Source: Gammaproteobacteria bacterium (GTDB taxonomy: Bacteria; Pseudomonadota; Gammaproteobacteria; Xanthomonadales; SZUA-36). From it: a DNA stretch of 64,000 nucleotides. Location: NCBI GenBank assembly GCA_021772935.1, contig JAJFLA010000008.1, positions 124,001 through 188,000 of the forward strand, given 5' to 3'. Of the stretch, positions 43,202 to 52,908 are shown one piece after another (the first letter of the stretch is position 1; each line of letters begins with the position of its first letter). Position numbers and translations under genes: made by a program. Below the pieces are notes generated by a model, which was given only the letters and a program-made list of their open reading frames with translations, was not told where the DNA came from and did no database searches.

Positions 43202-45906
43202 CTCCAGAACGGCAAAAAAAGGGACAGAAAATATTTCTTCAAGCCATTGAAAAGAAGAAACAACAAAGACCTGACTATATTCAGAAAACCTGTCTTGATG
43301 ATCCGCAACTACTTGCCTATGTTCAGGATCTGTTGGCAGCAAAAAAAAAATCAGGTGTTTATTTTTCAAATCTGAAAGATTCAGTTTTCCCCTTGAATGA
43401 AATAGAAGAGCATTGCTTCCGCGATTTTCAGGTAGGCCAATATCAGATTTCAAATCTGCTCAAACAAGGTGGTATGGGCAGTATCTTTCTGGCACACCGG
43501 GCCGACGGTGAGTTTGAAAGAGAAGTCATCATAAAGATGATACCTATCGATTTGGATTTTGATCAAAATCAAGTCAGATTTGCCCATGAAAAGGAAATAC
43601 TCGCCGGTTTGATCCACCCGAATATCGTCCAGCTATACGACTCAGGTGTAACCGCAGAAGGACAGTCTTATTTTGTTATGGAGTTGATTAAAGGTAACAA
43701 TATAATACAGTATTGTAACCAACAAAAACTCACTATTAAACAAAGACTTAAATTGTTTGTAGTGATACTTGGCGCAGTACAGTATGCCCATCAGCATTTG
43801 GTGATTCACGGCGATATCAAACCTTCAAATATCATGGTTACTGTAGATGGTCAGGTTAAGTTGCTGGATTTCGGAATCGCAACGCTGGTTCACCAGGAAG
43901 GCCAAAAACCTGAAGCGTATTCAATTGAATATCAGACACCGGAACATGCAAATAAAAGAAGGATCATAACGACCACTGACATTCATCAACTGGGCCAGTT
44001 ATTGTTTGAAATGATATCTGGCACTGAGCCCAGACTGGCAAGGCAAAAGGATTTCAGCTTTCCTCTGCTGCCTGGGCAATTAGCATCGATCCAACAAAAC
44101 TCACCGGAAAGTTTCAATGCTTTACTTAAAAACACAAGCAGCAATAAAACACAATTAAAGTGGTGTTTTAATTCTGCCCTTTACCACATTATCCATAAGG
44201 CATTGAGCCCGGAACCGGGAGATCGTTACGACACGGCCCAGGCTTTTGCCGATGATCTTATAAAATTTGAAAATGGCTATTGTGTTGAGGCACATCCAGG
44301 TAGTCGCGCTTATCGGTTTCAGAGATACCTATACCGGCACCGACTCATGGTTTTTTTAGTCAGTACACTCACCGCCGTATTGGCTGGCTTTACCCTGATG
44401 ACAGCATTACACAACACCGAGTTATCAATCGAAAGAGACAAAGCTGTAACCATTAAAAATTTGCTGGTAGATGTCTTTAGTGTGGCAGATCCCAACAAGA
44501 CACCCGGTCAGGAGCTTACCGCCACTGAAGTGTTGGATACCGGGCTGCAGAGAATCAGGGAAAGGTTCAATGAGCCGACAGAAATTGAAGCTGACCTGTT
44601 GGAAGAAATTGCTCACACCTACCAAAATTTGGGGAACTACACTCAAGCAGCCACGATATTGGAAGATGCCTATCAAATAAGACAATCAATTCAGTCGGAC
44701 GAACAGTTTGTGCTTGCAGGAAGCATGATGCTGTTGGGTGAGAATGAACGGTTGTTGGCTCACTTTGACGATGCAGAGTCATGGCTTGATCAATCACTGG
44801 ATATTTTCGAGCAGGAAAGCGCCACATATTTGGCAGAGATCGCAACGGTTAAAGGCAAGTTAAGCCGGGTTAAAGTCTCAAAAGGTGAATTGGCTGATGC
44901 TGAAAAGATGGCATTAGACGCTACCGAAACACAAAAAGTACTCTATGGCGAAGACCACATTAAGTATGCGCAAAGCCTGAATGATTTGAGTGCTGTTTAT
45001 TTCAGGCAGGGAAAATATAAGCAAGTTGCAGATATTTTATTAATAACAAAAAACGTCAGGGAAAAATTGTGGCAGGAAAAGCCATTACCGATTCTCGATA
45101 AAGATTATGCCACTAATATCAACAACATTGGTTTGGCCTATTATTTGCAGGGAAACCTGACTGACGGTGAGCGCTATTTCCGTCAGGCTATTGACCTCAG
45201 GGAGCAGATTTTTGCTAAGCCGCATCCAGAGCAGGCGCAGTCGTTAACCAACCTGGGCTTGTTGTTAAACGACGCCGGAAGTCCTGATCATGCATTACCA
45301 TATTTAGAACAGGCTTTGACAGTAAGACAGCTCACACTGGAAACGGGACACCCCAGAATCAACGATGCCTGGAATAACCTGGCCATGATCTATCATGAGA
45401 ATTCAGAGTTTTCCAAGGCTGCCGAAATATATCAATCAATCCTTGGCAGTGTCATACAGACGCGGGGAGAAGCGCATCCGCAAACAGCATCTTTGTACAC
45501 CAATATGGCCAATACTCTATTGGAGTTAAATGAATTTCAGAAAGCTTATGACTATTTAAAAAAATCACTCGATTCCCGGCTCAAAACACTACCCGAAGAC
45601 CATTTATATTTATCTTACAGTTACATTGGACTCGGTCGTGCCCAGGTGGCTTTGGGCGATATTCCACACGGCAAAGACCTGATCTTAAAAGGACTATCTA
45701 TACGTGAACAGAAATTGCCGGCTGACCATTGGTTGATAGGAGAGGCATACTATGCCCACGCAATGGTTGCTTTTATCCAGGGTCAAGCTGATTTGGAAAT
45801 GACACAGAATGCCTGTGCCATCCTCAAAGAGAAAAAGGGGGAGTCCAATTACCTGACCCAAAAGTGCTTAGCACTACTGGATCAGATAACTGACAAGCCA
45901 TTATAA
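43198..45906 (+). CDS. Transmembrane Ser/Thr protein kinase with TPR sensor domain
   Basis: This 902-residue protein has a short N-terminal helical region (1-75), then a Hanks-type kinase domain (about 80-360). The Gly loop is KQGGMGS at 89-95, the ATP Lys is probably Lys113, the catalytic loop HGDIKPSN at 204-211 has Asp206, and DFG is at 224-226. A membrane helix follows (MVFLVSTLTAVLAGFTLMTA, about 382-401), and then a C-terminal region of about 500 residues made of tetratricopeptide repeats (LNDLSAVYFRQGKYKQVADI, NNIGLAYYLQGNLTDGERYF). The topology suggests kinase inside and TPR outside. Given the coupled sigma factor gene, that factor is its probable substrate. The stop is convergent, 18 bases from the next gene. 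Confidence 0.88.
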   Translation: MTPERQKKGQKIFLQAIEKKKQQRPDYIQKTCLDDPQLLAYVQDLLAAKKKSGVYFSNLKDSVFPLNEIEEHCFRDFQVGQYQISNLLKQGGMGSIFLAHRADGEFEREVIIKMIPIDLDFDQNQVRFAHEKEILAGLIHPNIVQLYDSGVTAEGQSYFVMELIKGNNIIQYCNQQKLTIKQRLKLFVVILGAVQYAHQHLVIHGDIKPSNIMVTVDGQVKLLDFGIATLVHQEGQKPEAYSIEYQTPEHANKRRIITTTDIHQLGQLLFEMISGTEPRLARQKDFSFPLLPGQLASIQQNSPESFNALLKNTSSNKTQLKWCFNSALYHIIHKALSPEPGDRYDTAQAFADDLIKFENGYCVEAHPGSRAYRFQRYLYRHRLMVFLVSTLTAVLAGFTLMTALHNTELSIERDKAVTIKNLLVDVFSVADPNKTPGQELTATEVLDTGLQRIRERFNEPTEIEADLLEEIAHTYQNLGNYTQAATILEDAYQIRQSIQSDEQFVLAGSMMLLGENERLLAHFDDAESWLDQSLDIFEQESATYLAEIATVKGKLSRVKVSKGELADAEKMALDATETQKVLYGEDHIKYAQSLNDLSAVYFRQGKYKQVADILLITKNVREKLWQEKPLPILDKDYATNINNIGLAYYLQGNLTDGERYFRQAIDLREQIFAKPHPEQAQSLTNLGLLLNDAGSPDHALPYLEQALTVRQLTLETGHPRINDAWNNLAMIYHENSEFSKAAEIYQSILGSVIQTRGEAHPQTASLYTNMANTLLELNEFQKAYDYLKKSLDSRLKTLPEDHLYLSYSYIGLGRAQVALGDIPHGKDLILKGLSIREQKLPADHWLIGEAYYAHAMVAFIQGQADLEMTQNACAILKEKKGESNYLTQKCLALLDQITDKPL

Positions 45907-45924
45907 AACCATATAAAGCCGTAA

Positions 45925-48900
45925 TTATTCTGGTGCGGTTATCGTCCACACATGATTGCTTGAACCACTGAATCCACGTGAGTACTCCCCATCGTTGATG
46001 TCCATGGTAAGCGCGGTGTTTTTACCCATTTTTCGAATTAGTCTAAGTTCAATGACGTTAGCACCGCCCTTCAGCGTGGCATTGTGGCAGGTGGAACCAC
46101 CCTCCGGGTTGGTTATGCTGCCGATAGCGGTGCCGTTGACCAACAGACTGAAGTGGTCGTCCAGTATGCTGTTTGAATCGGTCACACATATTGCAACATT
46201 GCGACTGGAGACATGACCCGTGCCTTCTTCTTCGGTTTCAACATCGGTCAAATCACCGCCATCAGATTCATCGGGACCGGCAACCGTTGTATTTGATTCA
46301 CAGGCGGTGTCGGCAGAGTTCGGACTAAATCCATCTTTACATTTACAGGCCGCCAAACCGGTAGATATATCTAAATAAGCTTCACCTCCAAGACCCATTG
46401 AACTGCAATCATGATCTGCGACTGCCGCAGCCTCAGAGCTCATACAACTACCTTTGCTTGTTGATATGGTCAAGCCGGAATCGATGCACTTACACACCAC
46501 ACCACCAATAAAGTCATCGTATATGGCAGTGGTGCCCTTTAACGCCGAGCAATCCGTTGAAGCCACCGCTTCATCTTCACTGTAGGCACAGGTTTTGAGC
46601 GTAGACGACCATTTTTTGCTACCCACACATTCACAGCCCCAGCTGTTTTTTTCACTATCGAAATGGGGGGCGCTGCCTGGATAGGACGTACAATCCACAT
46701 CACTTGAAGACAAGCCAGCAAGGCTGATACATCGTTTCTGAGTATCTGACCATTCAAGTGCTCCGGGGCATTCACACTGCTTATTCACATAGGTTGTGCC
46801 TGGATAATCAGCACACTCTGCGCTTACCAGCGCAGCTTTGCATTGATTATGCTCGTCAAATTCATAACCGCTGATGCACTCACACATTGCTTTGCCAGTC
46901 GCACCATCCCATACAGCTTTTGCTTTCCCATAGGCTGAACAATTGGCGTTGGCTAGCGCATCTTCTCGCTCACTGGCACAGCGTTTTAATGTATCGGACC
47001 AATCAGTATCGCCTTCGCAGACACAACCTGCTGATAGCGTTTCTTCACTCCATACCGCCTTGGTACCCGGATAAGCGCTACAGTCGGCAGTTGAAACATC
47101 ACCGCTGCTACTAGGTGCTAAACAGGCATCTCCCATCCAGTGCTCATCGCTATTTTTCTGGTCTGGATTGTAATCATCCGGGCAATTATCTTCGACATTG
47201 AGTTTGCCATCATTATCAATATCGGTATCACAGACATTACCAATACCATCTGAATCCTTATCCAATTGATCAGAATTTTTTATTATTTCACAGTTGTCTG
47301 TGGCATTCTCAATACCATCACCATCTTTATCAGTATCACAGGCATCTCCAATACCATCCTTGTCGAGATCATCCTGTGATGGGTTGGAAAGGAGTGGGCA
47401 GTTATCCTCTATGTCAACAAAACTATCACTGTCGCTGTTGTTATCACAGGCATCCCCTTTACCATCGCCGTCAATATCTTCCTGCTCATAATTTTTCACC
47501 GTCGGGCAATTGTCCTGAAAATCAAGGATCAGATCATTGTCATAATCTGTATCACAAACGTCTCCAATCTTGTCCTTATCAGTATCCAGTTGATTTTTAT
47601 TGGCGACCGCAGGGCAGTTATCTGTGGCATCCGGAATAGAGTCGTTATCACTGTCCTGCATACCGCTGTCTTCATCTGAACCAAAATGATTGCAGCCATA
47701 TAGGTTGCCTTTATAAGGGCTTAAAACATAGGCTCTCAATTGAGCCTCACCCCAGGTCATACCCGAGCCCACCAACTCATATTTAGGTTTTCCAGCATAT
47801 TTGGTGCTATCACACTCAGCCGTTAATATATTGAAGCATTCTGGTGGGTCACCAAATGATTTGTAGCGCCAAACACAATATGGACCTCCCGAACCAGCTT
47901 CCACTACTGCTGGCGGTCTTATACCTGAGCCCGAACTGGCATCCAGACCCGGTGGTAATATCGAAATAGTGACTGGGATTTTGACTCTTTCCCCGGCATG
48001 CTTAACTATGATCGTCATAATTGTCAGGGTTTCGGGCACTGGAATTCTGGTTCTAATTATTAATAAAAACTCGTTGTAGGGAGATTTGGGTGATTCGGTC
48101 TGGTGATCAAAGGTTACATCCAATAGTTCTTTATCGTATTCAACTTTTAATTCAACCTTCTCATGCTCTACATATGCATTATGTACCCGCACATAACAGG
48201 TTTCCGGGTACAGTACATCGTTCGGCGACAGCTCAAATGAATCACCGCAGGTAAATTCAACACTAAAATCAGCTAAAACTTCCGGTATTTCATTATCTGG
48301 TACGTCACAATGCTCTTTCCATTCCTTACTGTTTTTATCTAATTCTGCGCATTTTTTCCTGGCTATAATTTCGTCATAAACAGGTGGCTTTTTTTCATCC
48401 TTTTTTGTTTCTTTCTTGCCGGGTAATGGCGGTTTTGTTTCTTTCTCTTTTTTATCGTCACCTGAAAAATTAAATGCAATTGATTCGGATTTATGGTTTC
48501 TGGGTAAAGCACTGTCTTCCAGTTTGAAAACTACCAGGCCTGCATCTGCGGCTTTATCAAAACTAAAGTTAATTCGATGTATTCCTGTTGAATTTATTTT
48601 TACATCAACCAACTTGCCCTTACTATTTCTATATTGAAGATTAAACGGCGGCTTGCCTTTTCTTATTGATAATTCCACTGTTTCTGTCGAACCAGCGCTG
48701 ACCCAGCGAGTTAGGTTACCTAATATGTAAAAATCTATTGGCACTGCAAGGTCTTTAGCGAGTTCAAGCTGTAATTCGCGTAGCAATTTTGTCAGTCGCT
48801 TACGTTCTGCTATCAAACTATCCTGTTGTGCTTGCAAACCCTTTAAAACACCATCCTTGCCAGTCAGCACCCTGTGTCGGTAATGCCCTTGATCATCAAT

Positions 48901-49317
48901 ATATTGACTCCATATCTTTGATTTTTCTTCACCAATATCCAGATTTGTTCGCCGCTCCAGGCCTAGCCTTCGCCAATCACTTCTACTATTTGGATAACCG
49001 AGGCTTTCTTTTCTCCATTTCTGATAGGCTTCTTCCTTCTTCAGATCAACTTTTGCCAAATCTTCATTCAATTGCTGATGTCGACCCAGGATTTTAAATA
49101 GCCCTATCAGTTGTCGATCTGCTACGTTTGTTACTTTTTTCTTTAGATGCGTATCAATTTTGCCACCGAGTTTCCATAAATCACTTTTATTCTTTTGCAG
49201 CGCTTGCAGGACGATATCAATCCTTGCTTCCAGCGAAGCATCTGCGTGCACTATTGGTATATAAAATGCCAAACAAAGCCAGTTTAAAATTATGCAACTC
49301 AGTAAATATTTTTTCAT
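45925..49317 (-). CDS. Large secreted protein with thrombospondin type 3 and Cys-rich repeats
   Basis: This 1130-residue protein has a signal peptide (LLSCIILNWLCLAFYIPIVHA). In order come a charged helical region (about 25-200); a beta-rich region with a Lys/Glu/Pro linker (about 200-350); another domain (350-540); five to six thrombospondin type 3 calcium-binding repeats of the form DxDxDxxxDxxDNCP (about 550-735); six Cys-rich units of about 36-40 residues with a C-x(14-20)-C-x-C-x(8-14)-C pattern (about 744-1010); and a C-terminal beta-sandwich-like domain of about 90 residues with one Cys pair. It is probably a surface or periplasmic calcium-stabilised rod. No family for the whole protein is known to me. 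It is last in the lpoB operon, 17 bases after the preceding gene. Confidence 0.8.
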   Translation of the reverse strand: MKKYLLSCIILNWLCLAFYIPIVHADASLEARIDIVLQALQKNKSDLWKLGGKIDTHLKKKVTNVADRQLIGLFKILGRHQQLNEDLAKVDLKKEEAYQKWRKESLGYPNSRSDWRRLGLERRTNLDIGEEKSKIWSQYIDDQGHYRHRVLTGKDGVLKGLQAQQDSLIAERKRLTKLLRELQLELAKDLAVPIDFYILGNLTRWVSAGSTETVELSIRKGKPPFNLQYRNSKGKLVDVKINSTGIHRINFSFDKAADAGLVVFKLEDSALPRNHKSESIAFNFSGDDKKEKETKPPLPGKKETKKDEKKPPVYDEIIARKKCAELDKNSKEWKEHCDVPDNEIPEVLADFSVEFTCGDSFELSPNDVLYPETCYVRVHNAYVEHEKVELKVEYDKELLDVTFDHQTESPKSPYNEFLLIIRTRIPVPETLTIMTIIVKHAGERVKIPVTISILPPGLDASSGSGIRPPAVVEAGSGGPYCVWRYKSFGDPPECFNILTAECDSTKYAGKPKYELVGSGMTWGEAQLRAYVLSPYKGNLYGCNHFGSDEDSGMQDSDNDSIPDATDNCPAVANKNQLDTDKDKIGDVCDTDYDNDLILDFQDNCPTVKNYEQEDIDGDGKGDACDNNSDSDSFVDIEDNCPLLSNPSQDDLDKDGIGDACDTDKDGDGIENATDNCEIIKNSDQLDKDSDGIGNVCDTDIDNDGKLNVEDNCPDDYNPDQKNSDEHWMGDACLAPSSSGDVSTADCSAYPGTKAVWSEETLSAGCVCEGDTDWSDTLKRCASEREDALANANCSAYGKAKAVWDGATGKAMCECISGYEFDEHNQCKAALVSAECADYPGTTYVNKQCECPGALEWSDTQKRCISLAGLSSSDVDCTSYPGSAPHFDSEKNSWGCECVGSKKWSSTLKTCAYSEDEAVASTDCSALKGTTAIYDDFIGGVVCKCIDSGLTISTSKGSCMSSEAAAVADHDCSSMGLGGEAYLDISTGLAACKCKDGFSPNSADTACESNTTVAGPDESDGGDLTDVETEEEGTGHVSSRNVAICVTDSNSILDDHFSLLVNGTAIGSITNPEGGSTCHNATLKGGANVIELRLIRKMGKNTALTMDINDGEYSRGFSGSSNHVWTITAPE

Positions 49318-49334
49318 AAGAAAAACCTGAAAAT

Positions 49335-50243
49335 TTAGCCTTTAGGGGGAAGAACCCGTTTTTTCTTTCTTACCGGAGCCTTGGGGTCGGGGTTGCCAGG
49401 TAATTGGTTGATGTTCCCGGAGACTTTGCTGAAAGGTCTGGACAGTACCTTGGGTAATAACTGGTCTGCTATTTCATAGCCCGCATCAGCATGGAATAAC
49501 AGCACGGTTTGCTGCTTCTCGTAACCATTACTACCCGCCACCCATTTCTCATCAATTTTGTAGTATTCGGAACCTTGTCCAGTGTGTTGGGACAGGGTCT
49601 CAAATGTGTCCATACGGGTGACGTTAACCTGTACTTTATCGACCTTGGTACCCAGTACATCAACAAAACCTGCATCGATTATTTCTATCAGGATATCTAC
49701 ATTTGCGAGGACTGCATCGGCCTCCACTTCACGTAAATCTGTGCTTCTGTCGATGTTGCCGGACAGCTCATTCTTTCTCTGTGCCTGACGTAAGATGGAA
49801 TCATAATTAAGCATCCCGATGTTTGCGGCCTGCAGGTAATCACTAAAGCCCTTATAAAATGCCTCCATGCCAGGGCTTATATTGATATTGATCGCTTTTC
49901 GGTCTTCAGTCATACGATATGTGTCGCGTGTATCTTTAGCCTGATTTCGGCCTTGATAAGCACGATTCATGGTACTTATCGTGTCCCTTGTATCAGCCTG
50001 CCATTCAGAAAGATCATTACCCAGGCTGCGACCGAGCAAAATTAGAATTCTCGGACTACCTGCCTGCTGGTATTGCCTGTTGATACTTGTACTCACTGGT
50101 TGGGGGTACTGATTACTGACAGCTTGCCGGGCTGACAGACTATCTTCAGCCGGGGTTTCTTCGATCACTTCCGGCATATCATTACGATACTGTGCCTGAG
50201 CGAGAGAAGTGCATAACATCAACACTACAACTACAAATTTCAT
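49335..50243 (-). CDS. Secreted protein of unknown function in the lpoB operon (possibly CsgG/LpoB-like)
   Basis: This 302-residue protein has a signal peptide cut near AQAQ (residue 18). The body has a beta start (PRILILLGRSLG), a helical middle and the segment ADAVLANVDILIEIIDAGFVDV, followed by VNVTRMDTFETLSQ. The order (strand, helix, amphipathic ADxLIEI strand, then a strand turning a corner) recalls the CsgG/LpoB fold, but no decisive motif is present. The C-terminal tail is Lys/Pro rich (KAPVRKKKRVLPPKG). It overlaps ycfL by four bases. Confidence 0.65.
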   Translation of the reverse strand: MKFVVVVLMLCTSLAQAQYRNDMPEVIEETPAEDSLSARQAVSNQYPQPVSTSINRQYQQAGSPRILILLGRSLGNDLSEWQADTRDTISTMNRAYQGRNQAKDTRDTYRMTEDRKAININISPGMEAFYKGFSDYLQAANIGMLNYDSILRQAQRKNELSGNIDRSTDLREVEADAVLANVDILIEIIDAGFVDVLGTKVDKVQVNVTRMDTFETLSQHTGQGSEYYKIDEKWVAGSNGYEKQQTVLLFHADAGYEIADQLLPKVLSRPFSKVSGNINQLPGNPDPKAPVRKKKRVLPPKG

Positions 50244-50716
50244 AACTGCTCTCTTAGTTCGATCAAAAAGGAATCTGGCATAGGCTGAAGGATAGAAGAT
50301 TCCTGATAGTTACCGATTGAACGGGCTGACAGGTGCATTCTTTTCCATTGTGTCACCGGTTCTGCCAACACTTGGTTGCGGTCAAGGTATTGGGTTCTCG
50401 CCTGTAAAATAATGGGGTAATCAGTGCAGTTAACGATACGAGCGTACACATTTAACTGCTCACTCTGAGTGCGCATGGCTTTTACATCCTGCACTACAAC
50501 ACGGCGTAATAAAGCTGTATCGGTAATACTGACTGTCGATAAGGCGATGGGGTGCATGCTACCGATAATGGCGGGTACCAACTGACCATACCCTCGCGGG
50601 GCTGAACCATAGGGTGCATTCTTGAAATCACAGGAAACAAAGGTCACAGGAGGCGCCTGTTGGCTTGCACATGCTGATATTGAAATAATAATGATTAAGA
50701 TGATGAGATTTTTCAT
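50240..50716 (-). CDS. ycfL: YcfL-like lipoprotein
   Basis: This 158-residue outer-membrane lipoprotein has lipobox ISAC (Cys16). The domain that follows has DVKAMRTQSEQLNVYARIVNCTDYPI and RTQYLDRNQVL, typical of the YcfL/DUF1425 family, in which a beta-sandwich is encoded next to lpoB in E. coli. It is located between the COG3014-like gene and an unknown gene in the same operon, 14 bases after the former. Confidence 0.78.
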   Translation of the reverse strand: MKNLIILIIIISISACASQQAPPVTFVSCDFKNAPYGSAPRGYGQLVPAIIGSMHPIALSTVSITDTALLRRVVVQDVKAMRTQSEQLNVYARIVNCTDYPIILQARTQYLDRNQVLAEPVTQWKRMHLSARSIGNYQESSILQPMPDSFLIELREQL

Positions 50717-50730
50717 GTTGTATCCACCTT

Positions 50731-51990
50731 TTATTGATTGATGTGTCTTAATGCCAGTGGTTGATATTTGTCATTCATAACAACAAGGTCGCAGGAGCGG
50801 TTGGGATCAAGGCTGTTTTCAACTCTGTTAAGAAGTTGAGAGGTTTGATTTCTTGGGTTTTGCTGGAGGAAATCAGTAAATTGAAATTTTGCAGATTTAG
50901 AACCTAAGTTGGTTTTATCAACTGTAGCGGTATAAATGAAGGCCGGTAGATTATCCCAATAGCGGATATCGGCCTCTGCTCTTGTCGCTTTGGAAATACC
51001 TTTTGAAACCAGTCCAAAAACAGCCATTACCGCACCAGCTTTACCCAGGTTTTGGTTGTTACTGGCTTGAGCAGCATTCATCAAACCACTGCCGGTAGAA
51101 GTTAATGCATTTCCCAGTGCATCAGTATTTTCCTTGAATTGAGCCTTGCCGTTATTAATCACATCAATGGTTCTGCCACCCCTCGTGGCCGCCTGCCAAT
51201 GCAGGTTTTCAGCGATTACAAAGTGCACTTCTTTTCGATTGAGCTTCAAGCGTGGTTTGGTGATGTTTCTGACTGATTCAATTGCTGAACTATCGAAAGC
51301 CAGTAGCTCATTGTTTTCACCTAATCTGAATTTTAACGGGCTACTACCGGAAGTGACTAGAACCAACACATTCTCCTTGCTTTGGGGCTTGCTTAAAGTG
51401 TCATTCAGCTTTATTGCCTCGCGAAAATAATCTTCTGCCTGAGACGCATTGCCATTACATCTAGAGGCCCACCCGGCAATATAAAAATGACTGGCAAAAT
51501 CCTGTTCGTAGGTCTCATGCTCGGCCAGTGAATCCTGCAATAAACCACCCAGCATGCTGGCTCTGGCATTCTCGTAATCGTCTTGCTGAAGATAGATCAA
51601 ACCACGATAGAAATAGGCCATGGCGCGTTCATAGGGTTCACCCTTAAAATCTTTGGTGGATTCCTGTTTGAATTTGGAACGTGCTTTTTCAGCAGTTTTG
51701 TTATTGGCATAAATGGTTTCAATTTTTCCAATGGCACGGTCAAACAGCCAGCCAGAAAGTTCGAAATCACCATTCTCAAACGCGTATAAGCCGATACGCA
51801 TTTCATTCAATACAGAGTTTCTTTGTCCCTGCTTCAAATATACGTCGAAATAGGGTCTGTAAGCAGCCGGTTTGCCTTGCATAAACCGGTCCAGTTCAGT
51901 GGTTTTGACCTTGCCTTCATTGGCGTGTTTTGGTGCTGAACCACAGGCAACCAATAATCCAATCATGCCCATTAAAATAATTAATTTCAT
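50731..51990 (-). CDS. COG3014-like TPR lipoprotein
   Basis: This protein of about 419 residues has lipobox LVAC and a mature domain of helical repeats (AMAYFYRGLIYLQQDDYENARA, SHFYIAGWASRCNGNASQAEDYFREA at about 120-205). A beta-rich half follows (VLVLVTSGSSPLKFRL onwards). Proteins of this family occur beside lpoB and ycfL in marine gammaproteobacteria. The ATG at 51990 is favoured because it sits just before the signal peptide; an ATG at 52008 would add six residues and overlap the lpoB stop. Confidence 0.75.
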   Translation of the reverse strand: MKLIILMGMIGLLVACGSAPKHANEGKVKTTELDRFMQGKPAAYRPYFDVYLKQGQRNSVLNEMRIGLYAFENGDFELSGWLFDRAIGKIETIYANNKTAEKARSKFKQESTKDFKGEPYERAMAYFYRGLIYLQQDDYENARASMLGGLLQDSLAEHETYEQDFASHFYIAGWASRCNGNASQAEDYFREAIKLNDTLSKPQSKENVLVLVTSGSSPLKFRLGENNELLAFDSSAIESVRNITKPRLKLNRKEVHFVIAENLHWQAATRGGRTIDVINNGKAQFKENTDALGNALTSTGSGLMNAAQASNNQNLGKAGAVMAVFGLVSKGISKATRAEADIRYWDNLPAFIYTATVDKTNLGSKSAKFQFTDFLQQNPRNQTSQLLNRVENSLDPNRSCDLVVMNDKYQPLALRHINQ

Positions 51991-52007
51991 GTTCTTTACC
52001 CCACACA

Positions 52008-52652
52008 TTATCGGTAGACCGCGTCATCTTGGGCGAATTTTGAAAACTCAAAATCATCCGCCCAAACGATGGTTCCATACTCCAGATCCACTAATTCAAA
52101 AGTGATCTGTGAATAACGTTGAATGGCGCCGGTGTTACGATCTCTGGCGTCGAGCGATTTGATGTTGCCGGTCAAACGATAGTCACCGCCTGCAGTCGCC
52201 TTGGTTAAGCCGGAAGTACCCTGGTCAACAACCCCACCCCGTTTCAGTTGCCTTTCCTGGTCAATCATTCCAATCGATTGGCGGGCGACAAACATCATTC
52301 GGCCTTGCGATGCGCGTATTAAACCTGTTCTTAAACGATCAACTATCAGGTTCTTATTGATGGCCTGAGAGCTTTGGTTCTCAAAATATTTCGCATCCAT
52401 GATGATTCTCGGTGGCTTGCTTTTGTTGTTCAAAATGCCACTGGAAATAATGCTGCGCATCATCTGTTCAGTCATCGACATGATGTCCTGTGATTCAACA
52501 CCTACACCACTGACGATCCCTCGGGAGCCCGGATCAACATAGGTTGTTGGTCTGCCAGCGACGTTATCAATGGGTCGATAGTTGCCACCACCACCACAGC
52601 CTGAGACAATGCCGAGAAGGAAAATGGAAACAATAATTCTGCTGATTCGCAC
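52008..52652 (-). CDS. lpoB: Penicillin-binding protein activator LpoB
   Basis: This 214-residue outer-membrane lipoprotein has lipobox VSGC (Cys19) and a Gly-rich linker, then the LpoB/CsgG-like domain with SQDIMSMTEQMMRSII, PRIIMDAKYFENQSSQ, LIVDRLRTGLI and YRLTGNIKSLD, ending in VDLEYGTIVWADDFEFSK. In E. coli LpoB stimulates PBP1B from the outer membrane. It is first of a five-gene leftward operon that ends with the large thrombospondin-repeat protein. Confidence 0.87.
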   Translation of the reverse strand: MRISRIIVSIFLLGIVSGCGGGGNYRPIDNVAGRPTTYVDPGSRGIVSGVGVESQDIMSMTEQMMRSIISSGILNNKSKPPRIIMDAKYFENQSSQAINKNLIVDRLRTGLIRASQGRMMFVARQSIGMIDQERQLKRGGVVDQGTSGLTKATAGGDYRLTGNIKSLDARDRNTGAIQRYSQITFELVDLEYGTIVWADDFEFSKFAQDDAVYR

Positions 52653-52821
52653 CGTTATTCTCCGAATTTATTAGTTTGAAACTATAAATTCGTATTTCGC
52701 CCTCAAAAAGGCTCATGAAGTTTGAGTTTATTCAACAAATTGATAAAACATGTTTCAAAAGGCGAGCCTTAATACGGTAAAAATGCCCGGGAAATATCTT
52801 TTGCTATGCAAACAAATGAGA

Positions 52822-52846
52822 CGGACGACTTTAAATCAGTTGTCCG
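52822..52846. repeat. Inverted repeat upstream of clpB
   Basis: Arms CGGACGACT (52822-52830) and AGTTGTCCG (52838-52846) pair at all nine positions if one G-U pair is allowed, with a 7-base AT-rich loop. No T-run follows on either strand, so it is not a standard terminator; an operator or leader hairpin is possible. Confidence 0.6.
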
Positions 52847-52908
52847 CTAATATGCTGTAAACAAAAAGAAATAACTTATATTGGGGTGGTCTGGGTCAAT
52901 TCCAAACC

